Assembly (NCBI RefSeq): GCF_046054195.1
Contig: NZ_JBEQCS010000006.1
Span: 1 to 64,000 of the forward strand
Direction of reading: 5' to 3'
Length of the DNA stretch: 64,000 nt
Source: Celerinatantimonas sp046054195
Lineage (GTDB): Bacteria > Pseudomonadota > Gammaproteobacteria > Enterobacterales > Celerinatantimonadaceae
A program made the position numbers and the translations under genes. Position 1 is the first letter of the stretch, and each line of letters opens with the position of its first letter. The notes beneath the pieces were generated by a model that was not told the origin of the DNA, did no database searches, and saw nothing but the letters and a program-made list of their open reading frames with translations. This document shows positions 15,288 to 23,629 of the stretch, piece by piece.

Positions 15288-15753
15288 CCTGCGCGCGCAC
15301 CTTTTAAGCCGCCTGCCGGAGCTTAAACAAAACCCCGACAAACTGCTGCTGTTTATCGAAAACGGCCACCTGTGCGCCACCGCCCATTACAGCCGCTCGT
15401 TTGAATACCGCTACACCGCAACGCTGATAATTACCGACTTTGCCAGCCACTTAGACGCCTTTACCATCGCCCTGTTTGACTGGGTACGCACCAACCAAAG
15501 CGAGCTCATGACTAACAGTGATAAGCTTGAAGCCATTGAGTTTGAGGCAGAAATTAACGACAACGTGCATGTCGATTTTATCTTGCACCTGCCGCTCACC
15601 GAATCCGTGAGTGTGATTGAAACCGACCAGGGCTTGCAGGTTGAACACCTCGCCGAGCCGCAGCTTGAAGAAGAACTGCCCAGCGACACTGCGCTCACCT
15701 TAATTGACCCAACGGGCCAACCCATCACCACCTGGAATGATAATGACGAATAA
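15271..15753 (+). CDS. R: Tail completion protein (P2 gpR-like)
   Basis: 160 aa, MQKLTDLRAHLLSRLPELKQ; the central RSFEYRYTATLIITDF and LFDWVRTNQSEL are typical of gpR. With gpS it finishes the proximal end of the tail tube before head joining. Confidence 0.93.
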   Translation: MQKLTDLRAHLLSRLPELKQNPDKLLLFIENGHLCATAHYSRSFEYRYTATLIITDFASHLDAFTIALFDWVRTNQSELMTNSDKLEAIEFEAEINDNVHVDFILHLPLTESVSVIETDQGLQVEHLAEPQLEEELPSDTALTLIDPTGQPITTWNDNDE

Positions 15754-16171
15754 CCTCACCGCCCTTGAAGACTGGACCGCGCCGATTTTAAACAAACTCG
15801 CCCCCGCCGAACGGCGCAACAAACTGCGCCAAATTGGCCAGCAAATTCGCAAACAGCAGCAAAGCCGCATTAGCAACCAGCAAAACCCCGACGGCACACC
15901 TTTTGCCCCGCGCAAAGGCCGCATCAAACGCAAAATGTTTACCAAGCTTAAACAAGCGAAATGGATGAAGGTGCAAGCCAAAGACGACATCGTCACCATC
16001 GGGTACACAGGCCGAACGGCTAAAATCGCCCGCGTGCATCAGTATGGATTGACCGATAAACCGTCTCCAAAGAGCCGGTCTATTCGGTATAGGAAAAGGG
16101 AAGTGTTAGGAGTAAACAAAAAAAACGCTGTCCAGCAAACAATGTTACAACACATAAATTTATCGGAATAA
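15737..16171 (+). CDS. S: Tail completion protein (P2 gpS-like)
   Basis: 144 aa from ATG 15737 (a second ATG at 15743 is equally possible; both overlap the R stop). Motifs: LAPAERRNKLRQIGQQIRKQ, NPDGTPFAPRK, VHQYGLTDKP. The last ~30 codons are visibly more AT-rich than the rest, and the stop overlaps the convergent nuclease gene by 12 nt, so the cargo insertion reaches right into the 3' end of S. Confidence 0.92.
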   Translation: MIMTNNLTALEDWTAPILNKLAPAERRNKLRQIGQQIRKQQQSRISNQQNPDGTPFAPRKGRIKRKMFTKLKQAKWMKVQAKDDIVTIGYTGRTAKIARVHQYGLTDKPSPKSRSIRYRKREVLGVNKKNAVQQTMLQHINLSE

Positions 16172-16606
16172 TATATTTTCCTTGAGAGAAGCAGGTGAAC
16201 GTTCTACATGCAAAATCAGATTAGTTTTCTGTTTAAATTCTTTTTTTATCCTCTGTAATTCCCCTCTCATTTTTGGTACTCCAGTAGAAATAACGAAGCA
16301 TTTCTTCAAATAGTCCTTAAAATCCTTTTCTGTATCTCTTAGTGTTTGCTGTATTTGAGATGAAGCTCGTGCTACCCCTCCGCCTTTAAGTTCAACATAT
16401 AATGCCAGTTGATGCTCATCTTTTTCTGACGCATTTTTAAATACAATATAATCACATTTCCGCTTTGTAGGATCTGCATCCTTACAATCAACATGAATTT
16501 TGTAATATGTAAATCGAGATGAATTTTCTATATTTACGCACGTTTTATTCTCATGCATATTGATTTTAGAATCCGAGCATGGTTCACCTAAGCTTTTAAT
16601 ATCCAT
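16160..16606 (-). CDS. Small PD-(D/E)XK-like nuclease, partner of the ATPase
   Basis: 148 aa from ATG 16606 (MDIKSLGEP), one base away from the ATPase stop, so the two form a two-gene unit. CDYIVFKNASEKDEHQLALY followed by VELKGGGV gives the Asp...ExK pattern of PD-(D/E)XK nucleases, flanked by RASSQIQQTL. I do not recognise the exact family. An SMC-like ATPase beside a small nuclease resembles several bipartite anti-phage systems (for example Septu or PARIS in general plan, though neither has this partner). AT-rich and acquired. Confidence 0.55.
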   Translation of the reverse strand: MDIKSLGEPCSDSKINMHENKTCVNIENSSRFTYYKIHVDCKDADPTKRKCDYIVFKNASEKDEHQLALYVELKGGGVARASSQIQQTLRDTEKDFKDYLKKCFVISTGVPKMRGELQRIKKEFKQKTNLILHVERSPASLKENILFR

Positions 16607-16607
16607 C

Positions 16608-17870
16608 TCAATCCATCTCCATAAGATTATCCATAACTTCTTCAATTCGATCAGAAACTCCGTCAAGATGTGCGCTATTGATCATTCTATATTTTGTATC
16701 AAGAATAGACTCCAAAATACCATTTTTTATAGTATATGCAGATACATCTTCAAACTTAATAGGTTCTCCCCCGCCATTAATTTTTTTAAATTTAGCTAAC
16801 TTATCAGCATCACTACCAACAACATCATTAGCATAAATCATATTATTTAATGTAGTTAATATATATGGACTATGTGTTGTAATAAAGAATCGAGTGTCCT
16901 CCTTATATAATTCAGATAAAAGCGATACGATTTGACTTTGGGAATCTGTAAATAAATGAGCTTCCGGTTCTTCAATAAAAAAGAAATCATTTTCCATAAA
17001 TCTAGAAAATACGATTAAAACGAGTAAAAAAGGTAACGATTCTTGTTGCCCTGATGAAGCATTAAGAACATTTATTATTTTCCTTTCTTTAGCAGAAAAA
17101 ATCCAATCTTGATCATCTCTAGATCTATATTGTCCTTTTAATATCCTACCAAAAAGCTCATTAATATTTTCATTCATATTTCCCCTAAAGGATTCTTTTT
17201 CAAGAATACCTCTCTTATACATTTTTTTAGCCATTTCATATTGTGAGCCAAAATCTTTTAAAAATGGATCTATATCAATATTTGAAGATAAAAATAGAAA
17301 TATATTTTTTTGTAAATTAGAAAAAAATGACCTACTTGCTGGGATAAATACTGTTTCTTTGAAAAAACTTGTTTCTTCTGACTCAAACAACTTCATCTTG
17401 ATATCGCTATAAAAAAATCCGAATAATTCATCTGATGCATCTTTTGATTCACTAGCATTAATACTTTCGACTTTTTTCCTATAAAGGGTTCTATTTTTAT
17501 TATAGATAGCCTTTAACCTTTTATTGTATGAAACTTTTATTGTAGTATTGTTTTTTGATTTTGATTTAACACCTATTATTTTTATAGAAATACTACCATT
17601 ATAATATTCAATAGCAAAATTAGTACCATTCCACGTATATTTTGGAAACCTAGATAAAAAGTCAATTTTGATTTTTTTTGATATATCTAATAGAGTATTT
17701 TCTTTGATACATCCTTCTATAAAATAGCCTGAACAATTTCTAAGAAAAAATGCTACTTTTGCCACAACACTTTTACCTAATGCTTGAGGGCCAATAATTA
17801 CATTTATCCTGTTAATTTCAAACTTGGCTCTCTTCACAACCAAAAAATTGTCTATCGTTATTCCTTCCAT
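16608..17870 (-). CDS. ABC/AAA15-21-type ATPase of a candidate two-gene defence system
   Basis: 420 aa. Walker A GPQALGKSVV (about residues 27-36), signature SSGQQESLP, Walker B DFFFIEEPEAHLF and the switch His in FITTHSPYIL. This is the ATPase type found in OLD, PARIS and similar anti-phage systems. No TOPRIM domain is fused; instead a 148-aa PD-(D/E)XK-like protein follows at once. A ribosome-binding site (AAGAGGAA) precedes the ATG at 17870. It lies in the S-V junction of the phage, back-to-back with the C4-like cassette 2. Confidence 0.75.
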   Translation of the reverse strand: MEGITIDNFLVVKRAKFEINRINVIIGPQALGKSVVAKVAFFLRNCSGYFIEGCIKENTLLDISKKIKIDFLSRFPKYTWNGTNFAIEYYNGSISIKIIGVKSKSKNNTTIKVSYNKRLKAIYNKNRTLYRKKVESINASESKDASDELFGFFYSDIKMKLFESEETSFFKETVFIPASRSFFSNLQKNIFLFLSSNIDIDPFLKDFGSQYEMAKKMYKRGILEKESFRGNMNENINELFGRILKGQYRSRDDQDWIFSAKERKIINVLNASSGQQESLPFLLVLIVFSRFMENDFFFIEEPEAHLFTDSQSQIVSLLSELYKEDTRFFITTHSPYILTTLNNMIYANDVVGSDADKLAKFKKINGGGEPIKFEDVSAYTIKNGILESILDTKYRMINSAHLDGVSDRIEEVMDNLMEMD

Positions 17871-17951
17871 AATCTATCAATTCCTCTTGACAATAATATT
17901 CAATATACTACTCTGACCTTGAGGCGTGACAACCTCTTCTAAGCGGTTTAC

Positions 17952-17979
17952 CCGCACCCGAAAGCACTGCGGTTTTTTT
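17952..17979 (+). terminator. Terminator opening cassette 2
   Basis: CCGCA (17952-17956) pairs with TGCGG (17968-17972), followed by seven T. It matches the terminator at 5194, including the trailing GTGCC, and marks the left edge of the second cassette. Confidence 0.7.
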
Positions 17980-18010
17980 GTGCCCAAAATTTGTGGGCCG
18001 ACTGATTTAT

Positions 18011-18089
18011 GGTCGGGAGTTCTGCCGAATACAACACCTTCGGGGAATAGGCAGAGCGGTCTCTTAGAGCCGTTGTCACCCTCCTGACC
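18011..18089 (+). ncRNA. Structured C4-like RNA, copy 3
   Basis: 79 nt. The outer stem GGTCGGGAG/CTCCTGACC differs in sequence from copies 1 and 2 but keeps pairing. Inner stem TCTGCC/GGCAGA encloses the conserved core GAATACAACACC-TTCG-GGGAATA, whose loop is now a UUCG tetraloop. Compensatory change in the outer stem and interchange of stable tetraloops between copies (UUGA, GCAA, UUCG) support a conserved RNA fold. Confidence 0.65.
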
Positions 18090-18144
18090 ACCCGAACATT
18101 GGGTAAACAAACATTTGTGTGACAACAAATCTAAGGAGCCAACC

Positions 18145-18360
18145 ATGGCAAACTATCCCTATCATCTCAGTGAAGAAGACTTTCGAAAACTTCGTAACAT
18201 CCGCGACAGTCTGGCACTAACACAAAGCACAACGGCGTACATACCCAACTCTCAGGATTTTTTCCTCGAACCAACTTTAGTGACCGCGTTCTTGGACTCC
18301 ATGACATCACTGATGAGTGATGTGTTACAGCACATTGAAAATCCAGACAGTACCCACTAA
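18145..18360 (+). CDS. 71-aa cassette protein, copy 2
   Basis: Begins MANYPYHLSEEDFRKLRNI after the ribosome-binding site TAAGGAG; the C-terminal helix FLDSMTSLMSDVLQHIENP aligns with copy 1 (FLELMNDQVSNVIQHVDG). Exactly the same length as copy 1, predicted helical and acidic. Unknown function. It lies between RNA copy 3 and a UUCG hairpin, with the ATPase/nuclease pair diverging on one side and the PIN gene converging on the other. Confidence 0.7.
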   Translation: MANYPYHLSEEDFRKLRNIRDSLALTQSTTAYIPNSQDFFLEPTLVTAFLDSMTSLMSDVLQHIENPDSTH

Positions 18361-18366
18361 TTCCTA

Positions 18367-18388
18367 TAGAGCAGCTTCGGCTGCTCTA
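18367..18388. terminator. UUCG hairpin closing cassette 2
   Basis: A 9-bp perfect stem TAGAGCAGC/GCTGCTCTA with TTCG loop between the convergent 71-aa gene and PIN gene. It probably serves both directions. Confidence 0.75.
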
Positions 18389-18395
18389 ATCAGAT

Positions 18396-19676
18396 TTAGT
18401 TCCAATCAGGATAATTCTGCTTTATATAATCAGACAATAATTCTTGAAACGCCTTAAGCTGATTACGTTTGTTTGATAGTTCTATATCAACTTCTTCAAT
18501 GCGCCCTTTAAGATAATGACTTTTAGAGTGTGAAACCTTTTCACTACCTAACCGATGGATTAATCTCTGCTTCTCAATATCTAGCCCTTCTATATCATGC
18601 GATACTGAAAAGATATGTGTCTTCATCTGATCAACCATCATGTCATTATCGAGTTGATCTTCAAAATCAGCCTTCAACACCTGTTGCTCTTGGAAAGAAT
18701 GTTCTTGGAAATCGAGCCCCATATTAAACATCTTACTTCTCATATTTGATGCTATTTTTCTAGCTTCATCGAAAGAGATCCCTCCAGTTAATTCAACTTC
18801 AGAGATGACATCCTCTTCAATTTCTGTATCTAAGTATTCATTTGAGAGCTGCAAAAATTTGTTAGATTGACAGATAAATATATCTCTCTCAGGAACTGAG
18901 GCCCTGAACTCAAGAATTAATTCACTGCGAGGCCCAAAAGTCCAGTTTTTATCTTCTGTTCTATGCCACCAATCTTGCTTAGTATCATCAGTTACCAATA
19001 CAACATTGTTTTTTTTAGACTTAGCATGATTAATAATCTGCATCCAAAAGACATAATCACCCAGCGCATCGATTTTGTCTTTAATAGTAGGTGCTTCATT
19101 GAGCTTTTTCTTATCAGCAAAACCAGGCGGAATTTGTTGGTTAACTCTATAAACCCCCTGTTCTATCCATTTATCAGATTGCTTAGAATCACCGTTTTTA
19201 CCGACTTTCCCTTCAAAAAGAGAACTAATTTTATCTAGGATTGCATCATCGTGATAACGTTTAGTAAATTCCTTTTTACCTTCATCTAACTCTGTTTTTA
19301 ACTGGTCAAACAGCGTATTTGCCTGTGTCAGCGTCTCATCGGTAATAAATGGGTTTTTACGCTGATTGTTAAGTGACGTTCTAACGCCCTCAATTTGTTT
19401 CAATAAGGTTGAATAACTCTCCGCTTCTTCATGGATAACCGATGCGCGATTACGCAGATACTCTTCAGCTATTTGATAAGGCAGCCACACTCTTTCCTTA
19501 ATCTTATCCAAGGTATTAAGGAACGCATCTTTAGTGGTAGGGGTATAGCGATACAACCCCAACAATATGTTGGTATCAAAGACAAACAATGTCTCATCAG
19601 ACGTCCAGAGAGCTTCAAGCTCAGTCCCGGTTTTAGGAAAATATCCAGGGAAAAGATCCTTCACACGCAATTCCAT
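18396..19676 (-). CDS. PIN_8-type PIN-like domain protein
   Basis: 426 aa. FVFDTNILLGLYRY (around residue 31) and VVLVTDDTKQDWW (around 233) carry the acidic residues of a PIN nuclease fold in the arrangement of the PIN_8 family; a helical C-terminal domain of about 180 residues follows. PIN_8 proteins are large stand-alone PIN proteins often found in defence islands and are predicted RNases. There is no antitoxin next door other than, possibly, the 71-aa cassette protein. AT-richer than the phage genes. Confidence 0.7.
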   Translation of the reverse strand: MELRVKDLFPGYFPKTGTELEALWTSDETLFVFDTNILLGLYRYTPTTKDAFLNTLDKIKERVWLPYQIAEEYLRNRASVIHEEAESYSTLLKQIEGVRTSLNNQRKNPFITDETLTQANTLFDQLKTELDEGKKEFTKRYHDDAILDKISSLFEGKVGKNGDSKQSDKWIEQGVYRVNQQIPPGFADKKKLNEAPTIKDKIDALGDYVFWMQIINHAKSKKNNVVLVTDDTKQDWWHRTEDKNWTFGPRSELILEFRASVPERDIFICQSNKFLQLSNEYLDTEIEEDVISEVELTGGISFDEARKIASNMRSKMFNMGLDFQEHSFQEQQVLKADFEDQLDNDMMVDQMKTHIFSVSHDIEGLDIEKQRLIHRLGSEKVSHSKSHYLKGRIEEVDIELSNKRNQLKAFQELLSDYIKQNYPDWN

Positions 19677-19849
19677 GCTTTATAAAGACTTTAGGATAAA
19701 GTTATCCCACATTATCTAAATCATCAATAGTTCGAAAGGCTTAGCCCATTGATTGAGAAGCAAATATTGTTGTGGAGGAAACCAACGAAAGCTTAAATTT
19801 TTCCCTTCGTTGGTGTTAAAGTGACAATTGATTGGAAAGCTATCCTTAC

Positions 19850-20368
19850 TTAATAAACAAGCGTCCCAACTCTATAGCCGCCTTTACGAAATGCGATATA
19901 ACAGGTGTTGCTCGATAATGGCTGTAATCCATTACTCGAATCGAGGTTATATTGGGTAGTTCCTAACGGACAGGCGGGGATGGTTACAAAGCGATATCCA
20001 TGGTCAACTAGGCATTCCACAAATGCTTGTTTGCGAAGCCCCGCGTTCGTATCGGAGGTATACGTCTGCCCACCATAGGTTTGTCCACCAGTGGTATTGC
20101 AAAATACCTGCGTACCAATGGTATTACAGCGGGTTTGCACTGGCGTGGTGTAAGTCGGCATTGTGCTACTCACAATATGCTGTGGCACCCGCTGTACAGC
20201 TTCAATTTTACAGTCCGTAAAATTGCGCTGGCGCATCGCACTATTCTCCGCTTTGTATGGAAAATTAACCAACGGCTTACCATCTTTGTAATTGCTGTAA
20301 AACGTCGATGAGCATCCTGCTAAACTCATTGTCAAAACTGCCAGTATTGGCACTGCATAAATTTTCAT
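19850..20368 (-). CDS. Putative lipoprotein
   Basis: 172 aa with an N-terminal signal peptide and lipobox SLAGC (Cys at about 19). The mature part has short repeats (Thr/Gln-rich: TQVFCNTTGGQTYGGQTY) and paired cysteines, ending YIAFRKGGYRVGTLVY. Family unknown. A surface lipoprotein carried by a prophage suggests lysogenic conversion such as superinfection exclusion; this is inference from position. Confidence 0.6.
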   Translation of the reverse strand: MKIYAVPILAVLTMSLAGCSSTFYSNYKDGKPLVNFPYKAENSAMRQRNFTDCKIEAVQRVPQHIVSSTMPTYTTPVQTRCNTIGTQVFCNTTGGQTYGGQTYTSDTNAGLRKQAFVECLVDHGYRFVTIPACPLGTTQYNLDSSNGLQPLSSNTCYIAFRKGGYRVGTLVY

Positions 20369-20587
20369 AACATCCCTATTCTATCTATCCCGTTCATGTT
20401 GATTTATTTATCAAAAAAATCAACTGGATAACGTTGAACCCTGCCAGAAAAGAGAGGTATCTTAAAACCATAATTTATAAACCTACAATCGAGCAAAAGG
20501 CTTAACCCTTGGATTGAGTATAAAAAATGCAAATTGCATCATTTGTGGCGAATCGCTACAATAATCAAATTAAAGAAGGGGGAAATT

Positions 20588-20809
20588 ATGGCAACTTCAA
20601 GTGTACGGCTTGACCAAAAGCTAGTAAATAAAGCAACCATTATGGCTAAAGCATTGAACCGCACAACGCCAAAGCAAATTGAGCATTGGGCTAAAATTGG
20701 CCAAATGATGGAAGATAACCCAGATCTCCCATATGAATTTGTTAAACAAGCTATTATTGCTCAAGCTGAGAAAGAAGCAGGAGAGTTAGAGGAATATAAC
20801 TTTGGCTAA
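20588..20809 (+). CDS. ParD-like antitoxin
   Basis: 73 aa from the ATG at 20588 with ribosome-binding site AGAAGGGGG. MATSSVRLDQKLVNKATIMAKALNR-type residues form a ribbon-helix-helix N-terminus; the acidic tail (AEKEAGELEEY) would bind the toxin. It overlaps the toxin start. It probably represses its own promoter. Confidence 0.8.
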   Translation: MATSSVRLDQKLVNKATIMAKALNRTTPKQIEHWAKIGQMMEDNPDLPYEFVKQAIIAQAEKEAGELEEYNFG

Positions 20810-21092
20810 AATAGAACGTATTTTTCAAACGCCTACGTTTAAAAAAGCTGCCAAGAAACTGCACAAAAATCAAAAAGCAGACCTCGACCAGGCTGTTCGC
20901 GAATTGATGGAAAATCCACTCCTTGGTGAACAGAAAAAAGGAGATCTGCTTTTTTTACGTGTCTATAAATTCAAAATGGTTAAGCAACTCACACTGCTTG
21001 GCTACAGTTACGAAGACGGCACAGTTACGCTGGAGCTACTCACGTTCGGCTCTCACGAAAATTTTTATCGCGATATTAAGCGCGAATTATAA
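20802..21092 (+). CDS. RelE/ParE-superfamily toxin
   Basis: 96 aa from a TTG that overlaps the antitoxin stop. TPTFKKAAKKLHKNQKADLD, GDLLFLRVYKF, LLGYSYED and ELLTFGSHENFY follow the RelE/ParE fold. It is either a ribosome-dependent mRNase or a gyrase poison; the sequence does not decide. The pair stabilises the prophage or acts in defence, in the S-V cargo site. Confidence 0.82.
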   Translation: MAKIERIFQTPTFKKAAKKLHKNQKADLDQAVRELMENPLLGEQKKGDLLFLRVYKFKMVKQLTLLGYSYEDGTVTLELLTFGSHENFYRDIKREL

Positions 21093-21172
21093 TCTCTGCT
21101 TATTTCTGTAAACCTTCTCGATACACCCACCTCTAGCTGACGCTCTGCGCGCTGCTCTTTAGCGTGCGGGGT

Positions 21173-21772
21173 ATGACCATTGCAGAAATCAATCGCCGAC
21201 TGGATAACCTCATTCGCATCGGCGTAATTAGCGAGCTTGACTACTCCCGTGCAGAGTTTCCCTGTGCGCGGGTCAGCTGTGGCGAGCTTCTAACCCACTG
21301 GTTGCCTCTGGCCACGGTTCGCGCGGGTAGTGATGGGGAACATGACCCGCACGAAGTTGGCGAACAGGTCATTGTGCTCTGCCCCGGTGGCACGCTCGAG
21401 CAAGGGGTCATCATCGCCTCGCTATTTAGCACCAACCGCCCTAGCCCATCGACCGCCACCACTACGCATCGCCGCCAGTATCGTGATGGCGCAGTCATTG
21501 ATTACGACACCGCTAACCATCAGCTCACAGCCACTTTGCCCGCTGGCGGTAAAGTCACGGCTACGGCATCGGGCGGTTTTACCTTAATCGGCGATGTCAA
21601 AATTGTTGGCAATACTGCCATTACTGGCAATTTAAATGCCGAGGGCGAGATGCAATCCCAAGGGGTGATTCATTCAGAGCAAGATGTCACCGCGCAGTCC
21701 ATCAGCTTAAAAGGCCATCGCCATAGTGATGTGGAACGCGGCGATGAAACATCAGGAGGGCCAGTCGCATGA
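21173..21772 (+). CDS. V: Baseplate spike protein (P2 gpV-like)
   Basis: 199 aa from ATG 21173 (MTIAEINRRLDNLI); a GTG at 21164 would add three residues. An OB-fold N-terminus is followed by a triple-stranded beta-helix (GGKVTATASGGFTLIGDVKIVG) and the apical metal-binding GHRHSDVERGDETSGGP, which holds an iron ion in gpV. It pierces the outer membrane. It restarts the phage operon after the cargo block. Confidence 0.95.
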   Translation: MTIAEINRRLDNLIRIGVISELDYSRAEFPCARVSCGELLTHWLPLATVRAGSDGEHDPHEVGEQVIVLCPGGTLEQGVIIASLFSTNRPSPSTATTTHRRQYRDGAVIDYDTANHQLTATLPAGGKVTATASGGFTLIGDVKIVGNTAITGNLNAEGEMQSQGVIHSEQDVTAQSISLKGHRHSDVERGDETSGGPVA

Positions 21773-22122
21773 TGGGGATGTCAGCCGACAATGGCCGCAC
21801 TTTAACGGGTGATGATCACCTGGTGCAATCGATTAGCGATATTCTCAACACGCCCATTGGTTCGCGGGTGATGCGCCGCGACTACGGCAGCCAGTTGCTG
21901 GATTTAATCGACTCCCCAGCCAACGAAGCCACAAGCGTGCTGGTGTACTCAGCTATTGCCTCGGCGCTCTTAAAATGGGAGCAGCGCATTCGTATTTCGC
22001 AATTAAGTTTAAGCAGCACCGAGCAAAGCGGCGCGTTTGTGGTTGAAATCACCGGCACACGCACCGACACCAATGCTGCCACTAATTTACGCATTCCGGT
22101 GCGCTTAGGAGCTGCCGCATGA
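21769..22122 (+). CDS. W: Baseplate wedge protein (P2 gpW-like)
   Basis: 117 aa, a gp25-like lysozyme-fold protein: LNTPIGSRVMRRDYGSQLLDLID and RIPVRLG end. Starts on the stop of V and overlaps J (ATGA). Confidence 0.95.
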   Translation: MMGMSADNGRTLTGDDHLVQSISDILNTPIGSRVMRRDYGSQLLDLIDSPANEATSVLVYSAIASALLKWEQRIRISQLSLSSTEQSGAFVVEITGTRTDTNAATNLRIPVRLGAAA

Positions 22123-23018
22123 GCGCAACGTTTACCCCGATTGATTTATCTGCACTGCCAACCCCCGATGTAATAGAAACCATCGACTATGAAACTCTGC
22201 TAAGCGATAACAAGGCCCTGCTTTTAAGTTACTACGACAACGATCAACAGGCCGAAGTGGCGGCAACATTGGCGCTGGAATCAGAACCGCTCACCAAATT
22301 GTTGGAAGTCTTTAGTTATCGCGAAATGCTCTTGCGCCAGCGCGTTAATGAGGCGGCGCAAGCCACCATGTTGGCCTATGCCGCTGATAATGACCTTGAC
22401 CAAAAAGCCGCCGATGTAAACCTCACACGATTAGAAATCACCGCCGCCACAGATTCGACCGATGCAGTGATGGAAAGCGACGAAGCGCTACGCGAGCGCA
22501 TTCAAATGGCGTGGGAAGGGTTATCAACCGCCGGGCCGCGCAACAGCTATATTTTTCACGCACGTAATGCCTCTGGCCAAGTGGCCGATGCCACCGCGGT
22601 GAGTCCATCGCCAGCAGCGGTCACGGTGACCATTCAATCGGCCACCGAACCCGGCACCGCAGACAACGCGCTGCTTGATACCGTTCGCAGCTATTTAAGT
22701 GATGAAGAACGCCGCCCATTGGGCGATCGCTTAACAGTGCAATCAGCTGAGATTATTGAATACCAGGTCAACGCAACCTTAGAGCTTGCCACCACAGGCG
22801 CAGAAAGCTCACTCATTGTGGATGCCGCCACCAGTAATTTAACCGAGGTGGTCAATCAGCGCCGCCGATTGGGCGTAGAGATTGCCGCCTCGGCGATTTA
22901 TGCGGCCCTGCATGTTGAAGGCGTGGCCAAAGTCACCCTCACCGACTGGCAAGATGTGGTGCCAACCGCGGCCCAGTGCGGTTATTGCACGGGCATGAGC
23001 GTTGAGGTAGCGCAATGA
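22119..23018 (+). CDS. J: Baseplate assembly protein (P2 gpJ-like)
   Basis: 299 aa, close to P2 gpJ. Begins with the IDLSALPTPDVIE motif, then YREMLLRQRVNEAAQATMLAYA and GRNSYIFHA-like sequence (GPRNSYIFHARNA). C-terminal domain AALHVEGVAKVTL. It builds the baseplate edge with gpI and gpW. Confidence 0.95.
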   Translation: MSATFTPIDLSALPTPDVIETIDYETLLSDNKALLLSYYDNDQQAEVAATLALESEPLTKLLEVFSYREMLLRQRVNEAAQATMLAYAADNDLDQKAADVNLTRLEITAATDSTDAVMESDEALRERIQMAWEGLSTAGPRNSYIFHARNASGQVADATAVSPSPAAVTVTIQSATEPGTADNALLDTVRSYLSDEERRPLGDRLTVQSAEIIEYQVNATLELATTGAESSLIVDAATSNLTEVVNQRRRLGVEIAASAIYAALHVEGVAKVTLTDWQDVVPTAAQCGYCTGMSVEVAQ

Positions 23019-23629
23019 GTGTCTTACCACCCAATGCCAGCGCATTAGAGCGCGAGCTTTCAACCATCAGTGAGTCGGTCGATGGCATCGAAGTGCCGAT
23101 TCGAGCGATTCATCGCCCCGCCGATTGCCCCAGTGATTTAATGCCCTATTTAGCCTGGGCGCGCAGTGTGGACCGTTGGGATGCCAGTTGGAGCGATGCG
23201 GCCAAACGCCAAACCATCGCCGATAGCTATTTTACCCACGCCCACAAAGGCACCATTGCTGCACTGCGCCGCGTGGTTGAACCGCTGGGCTTTTTGCTGG
23301 AGGTGATTGAGTGGTGGCAAGAGGACGCAACGCCCGGCACCTTTCGGCTGATTATCGGCGTAAAAGATCAAGGCATTACCGATGAGCTTTACGCCCTGCT
23401 CGAGCTGCTAATAGATGACACCAAACCAGTCAGTCGGCAAATGCAGGGGCTGATGTTGTCACTCTCTACCTCAGGGGAGTTTTTCACCCATGCAGCGACC
23501 TACTGCGGGGATGACTTAACCGTGTACGCCTACATGCCAGAGCTGGTGACCACGCAAAGCGCCCAATATGCCGGTGGCAGCAGCCATCAAATTGATACCC
23601 TCACCATCCAACCGCAAGGTGATTCATGA
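23015..23629 (+). CDS. I: Tail protein (P2 gpI-like)
   Basis: 204 aa: LPPNASALERELS, LMPYLAWARSVDRWD and KGTIAALRRVVEPLG motifs. It connects baseplate and tail fibres. Overlaps both neighbours by 4 nt. Confidence 0.94.
   Translation: MSVLPPNASALERELSTISESVDGIEVPIRAIHRPADCPSDLMPYLAWARSVDRWDASWSDAAKRQTIADSYFTHAHKGTIAALRRVVEPLGFLLEVIEWWQEDATPGTFRLIIGVKDQGITDELYALLELLIDDTKPVSRQMQGLMLSLSTSGEFFTHAATYCGDDLTVYAYMPELVTTQSAQYAGGSSHQIDTLTIQPQGDS

Noticed and set aside
16608..17870. PARIS system
   Set aside because: The ATPase type fits AriA, but the partner has no TOPRIM (DUF4435) features; it shows a PD-(D/E)XK-like pattern.
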